In this document: positions 8,644-16,880 of the stretch, piece after piece
Position numbering within the stretch: position 1 is the first letter of the stretch
Layout: every line of letters begins with the position of its first letter
From: a virus
DNA length: 22,634 bases
Virus record (IMG/VR): IMGVR_UViG_3300050821_000228
Coordinates: 1-22,634 of that record
Direction: 5' to 3' (one strand)
Made by a program: the position numbers and the translations under genes
The notes under the pieces: generated by a model
What the model was told of the DNA's origin: nothing
The model's database searches: none
The model's input: only the letters and a program-made list of their open reading frames with translations

Positions 8644-9268
8644 CAGCTATCCTTCTCCCACTGCTCCATCTGCTTATTTATCTCCTTGCCGTCCCCGCTA
8701 TTGGCGAGCGCCATTAGGCCGAGCGTAGCGTGGCTTTCGCGGTTCATTCGCTTTACCGCGAGAAACGTGAAGGCAGCCATTTGTCTGGGGGTGTAACCCC
8801 AAACTACTGAGGGGGGATGTCCGGCTGCGATGAGGGCTTCGATACTCGCGGCGAGTTCATATCCAGCACCTTTCCAGAGAGGCCGGAGCTTGCTACGTTG
8901 ATTAGGGCCATGATCTTCTCGACGAAAGGGCCAAACCCCTTCGTGAAGGTCAACCTCCCTACTGCTTCGAGAATTTCGAATTGGACATCGACCGGAAGTT
9001 TCGAAGCCGCCTCTTCCGATGCCTCGTTACCGAGGTCTCCAGTTGATGCTGCGATAATCGCCGCAACTGCGTCCGGCGCGACAGAAAGGAACGCGCCAAG
9101 GTTAAACGTCGATCCTGAAACCATCCCTGCGATCTTTGGGAACCGCTTGAATATTTCGAGGCCGTGCCCGGCGCTGATGCCGTTCACACGGAGGAAGCTA
9201 TCGCCCAGCGGAACGTCTTCGTGCATCGGGGCGAGGTCGGCCAAATTTAGGCCCGGCTTTTTGCTCAT
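8643..9268 (-). CDS. Tail assembly chaperone, long -1 frameshift product (gpGT-like)
   Basis: A -1 slip on the heptamer C CCC CCT (8810-8816) joins the 153 codons of the short form to a downstream frame of 55 residues. That frame reads SVVWGYTPRQMAAFTFLAVK, continues with RMNRESHATLG, and ends in NKQMEQWEKDS. The extension 'v.Gytprq.aaf...a.kr..re......lma.A..gd.kei.k....w' resembles the T domain of chaperone long forms, which recruits tail tube subunits. The total length would be 208 aa. The downstream frame has no ribosome site of its own. Its TGA overlaps the next ATG (TGATG at 8641-8645), as expected for coupled translation. The frameshift is inferred from sequence; the ratio of the two forms is unknown. 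Confidence 0.82.
8786..8816 (-). promoter_or_regulatory. Programmed -1 ribosomal frameshift signal
   Basis: The slippery heptamer C CCC CCT fits X XXY YYZ in the zero frame, so both tRNAs can re-pair one base back. It occupies 8810-8816. A hairpin (TGGGG at 8797-8801 with CCCCA at 8786-8790, 6-nt loop) starts 8 nt downstream, a normal stimulator distance. The zero-frame TAG (8804-8806) lies between the slip site and the hairpin. Confidence 0.82.
8804..9268 (-). CDS. Tail assembly chaperone, short form (gpG-like)
   Basis: The ATG has AAGGA about 10 nt upstream. The 154-aa product is mainly helical after a short beta start (DSFLRVNGISAGHGLEIFKR). The helices include FNLGAFLSVAPDAVAAIIAA and VQFEILEAVGRLTFTKGFGP, followed by FVEKIMALINVASS. 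The tail (KVLDMNSPRVSKPSSQPDIP) is disordered. Location between the tail tube region and tape measure, helical make-up and the programmed frameshift near the stop match lambda gpG-type chaperones, which coat the tape measure while the tail tube forms. The zero-frame stop TAG follows the slippery site by one codon. Conservation with lambda itself is not visible, so the call rests on position and the frameshift. Confidence 0.8.
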   Translation of the reverse strand: MSKKPGLNLADLAPMHEDVPLGDSFLRVNGISAGHGLEIFKRFPKIAGMVSGSTFNLGAFLSVAPDAVAAIIAASTGDLGNEASEEAASKLPVDVQFEILEAVGRLTFTKGFGPFVEKIMALINVASSGLSGKVLDMNSPRVSKPSSQPDIPPQ

Positions 9269-9311
9269 GATATGCTATTCCTTATTCGAGGGGGACATTT
9301 CGATAAGGTAT

Positions 9312-9337
9312 GAGTTATAGGGCTCGCCCTATAGCTC
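9312..9337 (-). promoter_or_regulatory. Hairpin at the end of the acidic protein gene
   Basis: A 7-bp stem TATAGGG/CCCTATA (9316-9322 with 9327-9333) has a CTCG-type tetraloop; outer bases 9312-9314 and 9335-9337 can extend it. The base of the stem overlaps the stop codon of the acidic gene, and it precedes the chaperone ribosome site. No T-run follows. It may tune translation or mRNA stability between the two genes. Confidence 0.5.
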
Positions 9338-9650
9338 AGTCGTCCTTATGCTTGAGGCGATGCGCGATGAGGCGGGGATGGTCAGCCGGACCGGCAGCGA
9401 TGCCATTCAATGCGTTATAGTTAACCGGGGCCGGGACCTCTTCCTCGAAGTCGTCTTCCGGGAAGGTCTCTTCGTCCGGCTCGTCAGCGTCAGGTTCCTC
9501 CGCCGGGGGCTCGACAACCGTCTCCGGGGCGTCAGGGGAAGCCTCCTCTTCCTCGGCGACTTCCGGGGCCGGGGTCTCGGTGGGCGTGTCCTGAGTGACG
9601 CCATCGTCAGCGGGGGCCTGTTCCTCGGTGATCTGATCTTGCTCGGTCAT
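9336..9650 (-). CDS. Very acidic small protein of unknown function
   Basis: The chosen start is the ATG at 9648-9650, because AAAGGA lies 8 nt upstream. The ATG at 9657-9659 would overlap that ribosome site. The 104-aa product is a disordered, extremely acidic chain: Glu/Asp/Pro/Ala dominate the first 75 residues (for example EEEEASPDAPETVVEPPAEE), and only the last 25 residues are more ordered (YNALNGIAAGPADHPRLIAH, then RLKHKDD). I do not recognise a family. Its place between tail tube and chaperone suggests a tail assembly helper or an anti-aggregation partner, but this is a guess. Hairpins lie on both sides of it. Sequence composition alone cannot exclude a role in DNA mimicry or inhibition. 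Confidence 0.7.
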   Translation of the reverse strand: MTEQDQITEEQAPADDGVTQDTPTETPAPEVAEEEEASPDAPETVVEPPAEEPDADEPDEETFPEDDFEEEVPAPVNYNALNGIAAGPADHPRLIAHRLKHKDD

Positions 9651-9695
9651 TTGGGACATCCTTTATCAGGGATAGAGGGAAGGTAGTTCATATGC

Positions 9696-9722
9696 AAGAA
9701 TTGCCCTTTTGGGGCAATTCTT
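9696..9722 (-). promoter_or_regulatory. Perfect hairpin between tail tube and acidic protein genes
   Basis: An 11-bp perfect inverted repeat (9696-9706 with 9712-9722, AAGAATTGCCC/GGGCAATTCTT) encloses a 5-nt loop. On the minus strand it follows the tail tube stop by 24 nt. The 3' arm ends in TTCTT but no longer T-run follows, so it is a weak terminator at best. It may protect the 3' end of the tail tube message or be a processing site. Confidence 0.6.
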
Positions 9723-9745
9723 ACATAAGGTATCACGGACTGGCC

Positions 9746-10315
9746 TTAGAGGATGTTGGTCGGGCTGTTCGGCAGGGTAACGGTTGCCGTGCCGAAACCA
9801 TTGGACAACTGGTCGAAGAGAACGTCGCCTTCGAGATCGACGGTGCCCCACGTGTTCGCGATCAGCGAGATGGCTTTCGAGGGGTTGAGCTTCACGAGCG
9901 GGAAGTTGACGGTCCAGATGGGGCCGATGTCGTTCGTGCCGGTGAATTTGATCGACCCGTAGATGACCGGGTTGGCCAAAATATCGATGGTGTCGGGCGT
10001 CGGGGACGGTCCGCCGGTCGGCAGGCCGAGCATGGCGAAGCCCATGTTGCGGGCGGTCAACTCTTCCAACTGCATGGTGAGCGAGCCGCTGATTTCGATG
10101 ACAGCGGTGAAGTCCTTGACGCGCACGCCGGTTCGCGAGGAGTAGTGATCGAGGTTCGTGACCTTGGCCAAGAACTCGAATTGCGGGCAGTTACCCGCAT
10201 CGGTGAAGACGCTTTCTCCGAGCAGCTTGACGCTGACGATGCCCTTACCAATGTAATAGTTGCCGATGTTCGGGCTAAGCAGTGAGCCCTCGATGGTCTC
10301 GTTTCCAGCAGGCAT
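9746..10315 (-). CDS. Major tail tube protein
   Basis: This 189-aa protein has a strong ribosome site (GGGAGAG) and an ATG start. It is almost all beta strands: IGNYYIGKGIVSVKLLGESV, then FEFLAKVTNLDHYSSRTGVR, and AVIEISGSLTMQLEELTARN followed by MGFAMLG. Later strands are IYGSIKFTGTNDIGPIWTVN and FPLVKLNPSKAISLIANTWG. The pattern 'f..kv.....d...s..Gv..k.......i...l.l.l.Elt..N..ml' is typical of tail tube proteins that stack as hexamer rings. Genes on both sides (tail terminator upstream, acidic protein and chaperone downstream) fit. A hairpin 24 nt past the stop may set its transcript end. High expression is expected. Confidence 0.8.
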   Translation of the reverse strand: MPAGNETIEGSLLSPNIGNYYIGKGIVSVKLLGESVFTDAGNCPQFEFLAKVTNLDHYSSRTGVRVKDFTAVIEISGSLTMQLEELTARNMGFAMLGLPTGGPSPTPDTIDILANPVIYGSIKFTGTNDIGPIWTVNFPLVKLNPSKAISLIANTWGTVDLEGDVLFDQLSNGFGTATVTLPNSPTNIL

Positions 10316-10327
10316 GTGGCTCTCCCG

Positions 10328-10843
10328 TTAAGCTGACTTGAACTCGCCGGGGACGAATGGATATCCGAACGTGAAGCTCAGGCCCATCTGTCCTCGCATT
10401 GTCCGATTGCGTGCCAAATCAGTATAGGCACCATCGTAAATAATAACGCCTCCCGATCCCACGAGGGACTGGAGGGTAGGATCGGCGAGGACCAATGCCA
10501 TGATCGCTTCTCGCGCGAGTAGCAAATCTTCGCCGACGTTGGTGTTCTGAGGTTGGCGAACATCAAGCACGACGTAAATCTCTGGCGTCATCCTCATCAT
10601 GCCGGGACCGGAGGGGCCTTGGCGTCCCGGATTTTGCGGGAAACGCTGGTCCTTGGTCTCGTCAGCATCCAAGAGGATAATCCCCGGCACCAATTCTGCC
10701 GGAAGCTGATCGCGGTTTCTCACGATGTTGCCAGCCGGAATAACGGTGGCGGTTTGTCCGCCGGTAAGAGCAATCGTCAAGCCCGACAAGAGCGAGAACA
10801 ACTGATCCAAAATCAACTTCCGCCTATCAAGTAAAACCGTCAT
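10328..10843 (-). CDS. Tail completion / terminator protein
   Basis: The 171-aa protein starts within the ATGA overlap with the head-closure gene. It begins with a helix (LDRRKLILDQLFSLLSGLTI). A central strand set follows (ELVPGIILLDADETKDQRFP, then TPEIYVVLDVRQP) and a second helix (DLLLAREAIMALVLADPTL). The C-terminal strand is ARNRTMRGQMGLSFTFGYPF. Helix, strands, helix and a final strand with an aromatic end is the usual plan of phage tail terminators, which cap the tail tube and bind the neck. The position just before the tail tube gene agrees. No active-site motif is expected. The family is structurally conserved but sequence-divergent, so the name rests mainly on fold pattern and position. 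Confidence 0.7.
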   Translation of the reverse strand: MTVLLDRRKLILDQLFSLLSGLTIALTGGQTATVIPAGNIVRNRDQLPAELVPGIILLDADETKDQRFPQNPGRQGPSGPGMMRMTPEIYVVLDVRQPQNTNVGEDLLLAREAIMALVLADPTLQSLVGSGGVIIYDGAYTDLARNRTMRGQMGLSFTFGYPFVPGEFKSA

Positions 10844-11226
10844 CGGCGCACCGTAAATTCCCAGAGCACTGTTACCCCGGCTGGTGCTGTCGGCTTAGGC
10901 TTGCACGTCAGCGGCAGAACTTCATTCTGTATCGGTGTCGCCGCGAGGGGCTGCACGAACGTCACCAACACATCCTGTTCGTTGTCCGGCGGAATAGCGA
11001 GCGGCTGACCCGTCGAGGGATCGATAGGCGACATGATGACCTTGCGGTCAGTCGGGTTCGCCAAATCCGCAGGCTTCTCGCGCGGGTTATACTCGATTAG
11101 ACAAACCGTAACTGGCCTGTCCGTGGGAGTAGCTCCTGCGCGGCGGAGGACCGCTCCCATACCAAAATATTGGATCAGGGCGTCAGCTTCCGCTTGCGTC
11201 GAGACATAGTCGAAATTCGCGGTCAT
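10840..11226 (-). CDS. Head closure / neck protein
   Basis: The 128-aa protein begins DYVSTQAEADALIQYFGMGA followed by VLRRAG. This 'fDy..t.a.AdrLI..FG....lRR' start is typical of small neck proteins that sit between connector and tail terminator genes. The middle (PVTVCLIEYNPREK, then NEQDVLVTFVQPLAAT) is beta-rich, and the end VTVLWEFTVRR is a terminal strand pair. These proteins close the head after packaging or provide the tail docking surface. The upstream ribosome site is weak (GGATAAC). The stop overlaps the next start as ATGA at 10840-10843, so the next gene is translationally coupled. The exact neck role (closure versus stopper) is not decided by sequence. Confidence 0.7.
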   Translation of the reverse strand: MTANFDYVSTQAEADALIQYFGMGAVLRRAGATPTDRPVTVCLIEYNPREKPADLANPTDRKVIMSPIDPSTGQPLAIPPDNEQDVLVTFVQPLAATPIQNEVLPLTCKPKPTAPAGVTVLWEFTVRR

Positions 11227-11260
11227 TCTATGTTATCCAAAGGGTTCGAACAACTGTCAA

Positions 11261-12178
11261 TTAGCGCATGACCGTGCGACCGCCGCCGGAGTTTAAGAGC
11301 CCGGCCCGGGACAGCATTCGATCTACGATGGGGAAGGTGGCGAAGAAACCAATGCCAAGCTTGGTGTCGTACGATGTGACCTTCTCTAGCGGCCCGATTT
11401 TATTCGTGACCGAGGAGACGATGCCGCCAGCGCCGACTAGGTTGGGGTCGTAATCGGGTTGCAAGACAACGCCGTTGAGGACCCTGATCGCAAGCTCCGC
11501 GCAGGCAGACTTGATCTGCTTTGGGATACCGTTGATAGTATCGCCGTTGAAATCGACAACGCCTTGGCGCGGCCATTCCGTGGTCTGGGTTGTCGTGGTG
11601 GGCGTAAGATACGAGACGCTGATGAGAGAATACGGCGTAAGCCAACTTTCTAGGAACATCGCATTCGCATCCTGCGGGGCAACGCCGATAGCTTGGAGGA
11701 GCTTCACACCTGAGTAGCGATACCGCTGGTCGAGATAATCCGTGGCTTGCACGATGGCGGCCTGCATGACCGACGAGGTGGCGGAAGCGGGAATGGTATT
11801 TCCCCGGCTCGCATGATAGCTCGTCAGGAACGTCGTATCGATGTATGCATTTGCTCCGTCGATATTCGAGACGACAAAAGTGTCGCCCGTGTTGTTTCCC
11901 GTCGTCCAAAGGACCTGACCATTCGCGGGCCAGTCCGCCATGTTCGCATTCGTCGTGTGGACGGCGAACTGATAGCCGTTGGTAGCAACACCTGTCACGG
12001 TGAAGGGAAGGGCCTGAAATGTCGGCTGGAGGTCGAGATCGGTGCCATCATCCGGTATGCCGGAGTAGATGCCGGTATCACCAACCGCAATTGGATGAAC
12101 GGGCAGCGGAGATTGCTGGAGCGTCAGTTGCGTGACAGTCCCGGTCTCGTCTTGAACAGCAAAAACAACAGAGGCCAT
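11261..12178 (-). CDS. Head-tail connector, DnaT-like family, with extra N-terminal domain
   Basis: The C-terminal half of this 305-aa protein (about 135-305) carries features of the DnaT-like connector group often found between capsid and tail genes. These are DYLDQRYRYSGVKL, TEWPRQGVVDF, IPKQIKSACAELAIRVLNG, a late VTNKIGPLEKVTSYDTK and a FPIVDRMLSRAG end. Such proteins form rings below the portal and join head to tail. The first about 130 residues are a separate beta-rich part (AVGDTGIYSGIPDDGTDLD, then ANGQVLWTTGNNTGDTF). They are not needed for the usual family length and may be an added domain. The ATG has GGAG 8 nt upstream. It is followed by the head-closure gene. Family call is moderate; the N-terminal extension has no assigned role. 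Confidence 0.7.
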   Translation of the reverse strand: MASVVFAVQDETGTVTQLTLQQSPLPVHPIAVGDTGIYSGIPDDGTDLDLQPTFQALPFTVTGVATNGYQFAVHTTNANMADWPANGQVLWTTGNNTGDTFVVSNIDGANAYIDTTFLTSYHASRGNTIPASATSSVMQAAIVQATDYLDQRYRYSGVKLLQAIGVAPQDANAMFLESWLTPYSLISVSYLTPTTTTQTTEWPRQGVVDFNGDTINGIPKQIKSACAELAIRVLNGVVLQPDYDPNLVGAGGIVSSVTNKIGPLEKVTSYDTKLGIGFFATFPIVDRMLSRAGLLNSGGGRTVMR

Positions 12179-12181
12179 GGC

Positions 12182-12553
12182 TTACACTCCGGTAAGGGTG
12201 ACGCCCTGCACTACCGTAATGACGCCGGTCATGATCGTGTCCCGCTGTCCGGTCACATCGTCTACCATGATGAGGTCGTATTGATACGGGCCGGGAGGAA
12301 GGGATTTTCTGATGGTGACATCGCTGATCGAAAATTGAAGCACTCGCAAAACCGGATCAGTGACCATCAACATTGCTGGGCTGTCAGTCGAGTTTAGCGC
12401 GAGTGCCGGTTTAGCCTGAGAGGTGTCCTCTTTGAGGTCGCAAAGAAAGCTCTTCCCGCTAAACGACCATGATGTGTCGCCCGCTGTCCCAAACCGGAAA
12501 GCGTTCACACACCATGCATTGTTCTTGATCGAGAAGAGAACAGTAGCGGCCAA
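12182..12553 (-). CDS. Small beta-rich phage structural protein, TTG start
   Basis: A 123-aa frame starts at TTG (12551-12553). No in-frame ATG precedes it, and a GGAG ribosome site (12561-12564) lies exactly 7 nt upstream, so TTG is the likely real start. The body is beta-rich: FRFGTAGDTSWSFSGKSFLC, then LRVLQFSISDVTIRKSLPPG and PYQYDLIMVD, ending in GVITVVQGVTLTGV. The pattern 'l..G.Y.yDL......g....i..G...V..GvT' is common in small phage baseplate/neck or fibre-support proteins. Its gene overlaps neither neighbour but is spaced 12 nt from the upstream stop and 3 nt from the next ATG, so coupling is likely. Function is inferred only at the level of particle protein. Confidence 0.75.
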   Translation of the reverse strand: MAATVLFSIKNNAWCVNAFRFGTAGDTSWSFSGKSFLCDLKEDTSQAKPALALNSTDSPAMLMVTDPVLRVLQFSISDVTIRKSLPPGPYQYDLIMVDDVTGQRDTIMTGVITVVQGVTLTGV

Positions 12554-12565
12554 GGGAAGTCTCCA

Positions 12566-12907
12566 TCAGCCGACGTACTGCTCGCCTTCGCCAACGGCGG
12601 TGAGAGAGGTAGCGGCGCTCGCGCCACCGACAAGGAAATCTGCCGTGAGCAGTTTGAGATTGCCGTACCAATCATAGACGTTGTTCGCGGCTACTGACTG
12701 CGCGTTGAACCATTCTGTGCCCGCTGCGTTTCCGGCAGATGCGCCAATCCAGATGGAGAAGGTCACTGCCCCAGCCGTCTTGTTGACGACATGCAGATGT
12801 TTGATCACGTCATATATCAGTGCCGACGTGTTATTGTAGATGGTCGTGGTCAGCGTCGCGGAAAGCGCGACGGGACCGAACGTCCGTTTTGTTGATGGAT
12901 TGGCCAT
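12566..12907 (-). CDS. Small beta-rich virion protein of unknown function
   Basis: This 113-aa protein has the strongest ribosome site in the window (AAGGAGG, 8 nt before ATG), suggesting high expression. Residues 20-60 (TTTIYNNTSALIYDVIKHLH, then VVNKTAGAVTFSIWIGAS) form alternating beta strands with the pattern 'tiY...sa..y..ikhl.vvN.t...vtfsi.ig'. Later stretches (ADFLVGGASAATSLTAVGEG) end in a compact C-terminus. It resembles small beta-sandwich particle proteins, and its core is similar to residues about 65-110 of collagen-like fibre 1 (EFNLYNNDN, HTVTVTYVDG). High translation and position suggest a decoration, cement or fibre-base protein. I do not assign a named family. Confidence 0.75.
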   Translation of the reverse strand: MANPSTKRTFGPVALSATLTTTIYNNTSALIYDVIKHLHVVNKTAGAVTFSIWIGASAGNAAGTEWFNAQSVAANNVYDWYGNLKLLTADFLVGGASAATSLTAVGEGEQYVG

Positions 12908-12945
12908 AGGCGTGTCCTCCTTGAATTTTTCGAGGTTAAGATTAT

Positions 12946-12970
12946 CAGTTGAAGCAGCATGCTACAACTG
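12946..12970 (-). promoter_or_regulatory. Imperfect hairpin in the gap before the 113-aa gene
   Basis: Six outer base pairs (CAGTTG/CAACTG) and three inner ones (AGC/GCT) are separated by a mismatch, with a 5-nt loop. It lies in the 79-nt gap after the glycine-rich gene, upstream of the strong AAGGAGG ribosome site (12916-12922). No T-run follows. It may mark an RNA end or be incidental. Confidence 0.3.
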
Positions 12971-12986
12971 GTAGTTCGAAGTAGTT

Positions 12987-13694
12987 TCAGGACCATGTAA
13001 ACTTGACTTGGCCGTTGTTTCCCGCGCCGCTGGCGTTAGTCGTTCCCGCCGATGCTGCTCCCGCACCAACTGCCCAAGCGAGCAGCGCGCCGAGTGCAAC
13101 AGTGCCAGCTAAATAAACTGACTTCGAATACCCGCCACCGCCCGCGCCACCGCCGAACTCTGGATTTGTCCCGCCCGACAAAATACTTATACCTGAGCCG
13201 CCACCGCCGGGTGCCGAGCCGGGATTACCGTTTGTTCCACTAGAACTACTTGCCGCTGGAGCCGCTACATTGCCGCCGCCATTGGAGGCCCCGCCTCCAG
13301 TGCCGAAACCACTATTAATAACGGTGCCGCCTCCAGTGCCAGCGGTGCCTGTTGCGTTTTGGGAGTTTCCCCCCGTTGCCGTTCCCGCCGCTCCGCCTGT
13401 TGATGCAGTGCCGCCCGCAGATGCTCCCCCTCCCGGGTTAGCTGTTTGAGTAGTGAGACCGCTTCCCGATACTGTGGATGCTGCTACTCCGACATTGCCT
13501 GCTACAAAACTCGCCCCGCTAACACCTTCGCCCGAGCCTCCCGGCCCCCACACTTCCACAGTGAGCGTGTTGAATGGCGGGACCGAGAAATTTCCACTAC
13601 CCGACGTAAACGTTTGCGATCCCGGTACGACACTTGAACCGGACAACAATCGAGATAACGGCATTCTTTGCATTGTCCGAAACATCAGAAACAT
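12987..13694 (-). CDS. Glycine-rich adhesin-like fibre protein
   Basis: The 235-aa protein has a short N-terminal stretch, then FTSGSGNFSVPPFNTLTVEV followed by WGPGGSG (about 29-55). Residues about 55-185 are Gly/Ala/Ser/Thr-rich with many GGG and GGxG runs. The C-terminal part (SVYLAGTVALG, then VGAGAASAG and GQVKFTWS) closes the domain. The pattern 'f..G...f.vP.....v.Vev.GaGG.G ... G.v.i.W' is typical of glycine-rich phage tip proteins. Some of these, such as the T-even gp38 adhesins, form stacked polyglycine type II helices and bind host receptors. The ATG at 13692-13694 has GGAG about 12 nt upstream; in-frame ATGs a few codons later are alternatives. It follows the collagen fibre by 6 nt, so it may cap that fibre. 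The receptor role is inference. Confidence 0.75.
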   Translation of the reverse strand: MFLMFRTMQRMPLSRLLSGSSVVPGSQTFTSGSGNFSVPPFNTLTVEVWGPGGSGEGVSGASFVAGNVGVAASTVSGSGLTTQTANPGGGASAGGTASTGGAAGTATGGNSQNATGTAGTGGGTVINSGFGTGGGASNGGGNVAAPAASSSSGTNGNPGSAPGGGGSGISILSGGTNPEFGGGAGGGGYSKSVYLAGTVALGALLAWAVGAGAASAGTTNASGAGNNGQVKFTWS

Positions 13695-13700
13695 AGGTGC

Positions 13701-15526
<1,826 letters not shown>

Positions 15527-15527
<1 letters not shown>

Positions 15528-15718
15528 CAGTCGTTTCTCCCATCTCCTTCGGTGCCGCTTTCGGCATCGGGATTGGGCGTCGAGGCCACGTAATGGATAT
15601 TGGCCTTGATCTGAGCTTCGAGACGATCAGCGCGATTTTCTCGGGCGTGAAAAAGCGACGCCTGCATAGCAGCACGTCGCCGTCTCACTGTAACCTTGCC
15701 CGGGATAAAAGTTGCCAT
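15527..15718 (-). CDS. Small basic protein coupled to collagen-like fibre 2
   Basis: A 63-aa frame ([20 protein letters not shown]...) starts at ATG 15716-15718 with a GAGG-type ribosome site about 7 nt upstream. It ends in TGATG, sharing one base with the fibre start, so it is probably translated together with the fibre. The first half is rich in arginine (RRRR at 12-15) and helical, and the tail is acidic. A short beta start (TFIPGKVTV) precedes the basic helix. I do not recognise a family. Candidates are a fibre anchor or a small chaperone, both guesses from context. Confidence 0.65.
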
Positions 15719-15742
15719 CGGTCGCCTCGTGGATTACGACCG

Positions 15743-16426
15743 TCAATAGCTGACAGCCGCCTTACGTGGAAGGAACGGCGCTTGGGGATTTCCCTTACGC
15801 CCGTTGTCCCGCTTGCGATCCATCAAGGTCTGATCGACCGGATTTTGCGCAGCGTTCGGTGTGAACCGCTGGCCGGTGACCCGTTCGTGAAGAGCGGCTT
15901 GCTGGCTTGCAAGATGCTTCTTGATATTTTCCTCAAACGAGATCGCCGGGTATTTTGAGCTATAGAGCTTGAGAGCCCGCTCGTGACGTTGCTCGGCCTG
16001 AAAGACATTCCGCTGAGCCACTGAAACCATTTCCTTCGCCTGCGAAAGGTTGGTCTCAGCATCGAGCACACGCTGATAGGCAAGCTTGCGGAGACGATCA
16101 TTTTCAGCAGTAGGATCGTCGAGTTCGTCGGCCTCGGGCGGAGTGCTCATGTCAGGCGGAACGATATTGTCAGTCCGTGGGGCCGGGCCTGTCTCATAGC
16201 CGAGATCGCCTTCTTTGTCTGGCTGCACATCCTCGGCAACGCTGTCCTTGGTCTTGCGGGCAAAGCCGGGAAAGGCGTCATTGATCTGGGCGCGCGTAAT
16301 AGTCTTGTCATTGGCGGCCCGCTGGACTTCTGAAACGAGCGGAGAACCGTCATCGGTCCAAATGGCGTCATCCGTGTGATCGAGACTTTCGAGAACTTCC
16401 TTGATAGCTTCTTTAGGGAACGACAT
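15743..16426 (-). CDS. Head-region protein of unknown function with N-terminal 'TDDG..TRAQI' domain
   Basis: This is a 227-aa acidic-to-basic protein with a good ribosome site (GAGGTGA) before its ATG. Residues 7-56 (VLESLDHTDDAIWTDDGSPL, then TITRAQINDAFPGFAR) match a small domain I have seen at the start of unnamed phage head-region proteins, pattern 'LD...D..WT.dG.P....v........tRa.I..a.PgF.R'. A low-complexity Pro/Asp linker (about 60-105) leads to a coiled-coil segment (about 107-175, for example DAETNLSQAKEMVSVAQRNV). The tail is Pro/Arg rich. The next small gene begins 24 nt after its stop. The role is not known; a structural or assembly accessory is inferred only from position. Confidence 0.75.
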   Translation of the reverse strand: MSFPKEAIKEVLESLDHTDDAIWTDDGSPLVSEVQRAANDKTITRAQINDAFPGFARKTKDSVAEDVQPDKEGDLGYETGPAPRTDNIVPPDMSTPPEADELDDPTAENDRLRKLAYQRVLDAETNLSQAKEMVSVAQRNVFQAEQRHERALKLYSSKYPAISFEENIKKHLASQQAALHERVTGQRFTPNAAQNPVDQTLMDRKRDNGRKGNPQAPFLPRKAAVSY

Positions 16427-16457
16427 ATTTTCACCTCATGGTGGGGGACGAATTGTT

Positions 16458-16486
16458 GCCCCGAGGGATGCGAAGTCCCCCGGGGC
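16458..16486 (-). promoter_or_regulatory. GC-rich hairpin between the 74-aa and 227-aa genes
   Basis: An 11-bp inverted repeat (16458-16468 with 16476-16486, GCCCCGAGGGA / TCCCCCGGGGC) has a 7-nt loop. Its one non-Watson-Crick position is a G-U wobble in the minus-strand transcript but an A-C mismatch in the plus-strand one, so it is built for the minus RNA. No T-run follows. It could be an RNA stability or processing element, or a weak terminator. Confidence 0.55.
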
Positions 16487-16555
16487 GATGCGTGACACGA
16501 ATAGCGGACCGAAAGTGTCCCCCTCTTAGTCCGCCACTCGGCCAGCGCAACTGAG

Positions 16556-16780
16556 TTATGGAATTGCGGCGAGGTTGGCAGCGGCCTTGATGGTCGCGGC
16601 GGAATATTTCGACAGCTTCGCGAAGATTATTGCGGACGTGGTCGAGAGGCGAGTTGCCTGCGCGGCGAGGAACGCGATCTCTTGATCGTCATGCCGCCTG
16701 CGCGATTGCTTGCTATGCCGCTGATGAGCGTTGTACTCGCGCGGAGAAGCGCCGGTCTGCCCAGAAAGTTGATTGGCCAT
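16556..16780 (-). CDS. Small protein of unknown function after the capsid gene
   Basis: A 74-aa frame starts at an ATG with AGGGA 7 nt upstream, immediately after the capsid terminator. The N-terminal half is hydrophilic and basic (HQRHSKQSRRRHDDQE). The C-terminal half is an Ala/Ser-rich amphipathic helix (RLSTTSAIIFAKLSKYSAAT) and could contact protein or membrane. I do not recognise a family. Support comes from its start site, its direction and its fit in the otherwise empty space between the terminator and the next hairpin. It is too short for codon evidence to decide, so a spurious ORF remains possible. Confidence 0.55.
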   Translation of the reverse strand: MANQLSGQTGASPREYNAHQRHSKQSRRRHDDQEIAFLAAQATRLSTTSAIIFAKLSKYSAATIKAAANLAAIP

Positions 16781-16792
16781 GTTGTGTTCCCT

Positions 16793-16829
16793 TCAAAAGA
16801 AAAGGCCCGCCCGGTTTAGAGGGCGGGCC
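16793..16829 (-). terminator. Rho-independent terminator after the capsid gene
   Basis: A perfect 9-bp GC stem (16804-16812 with 16821-16829, GGCCCGCCC) has an 8-nt loop. On the minus strand it is followed by TTTTCTTTTG. It begins about 50 nt past the capsid stop and abuts the ribosome site of the 74-aa ORF. It probably ends most capsid transcripts and lets a fraction read through to the downstream structural genes. Confidence 0.88.
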
Positions 16830-16880
16830 ATTTATCCAGTGCGGCTTGATAAAAGCCGGAGTTCTTTAAACCGAAGAGCC

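Noticed and set aside
9651-9659. Start of the acidic protein at the first ATG (9659)
   Set aside because: The AAAGGA ribosome site overlaps this ATG, leaving no spacing. The second ATG at 9650 has an 8-nt spacing.
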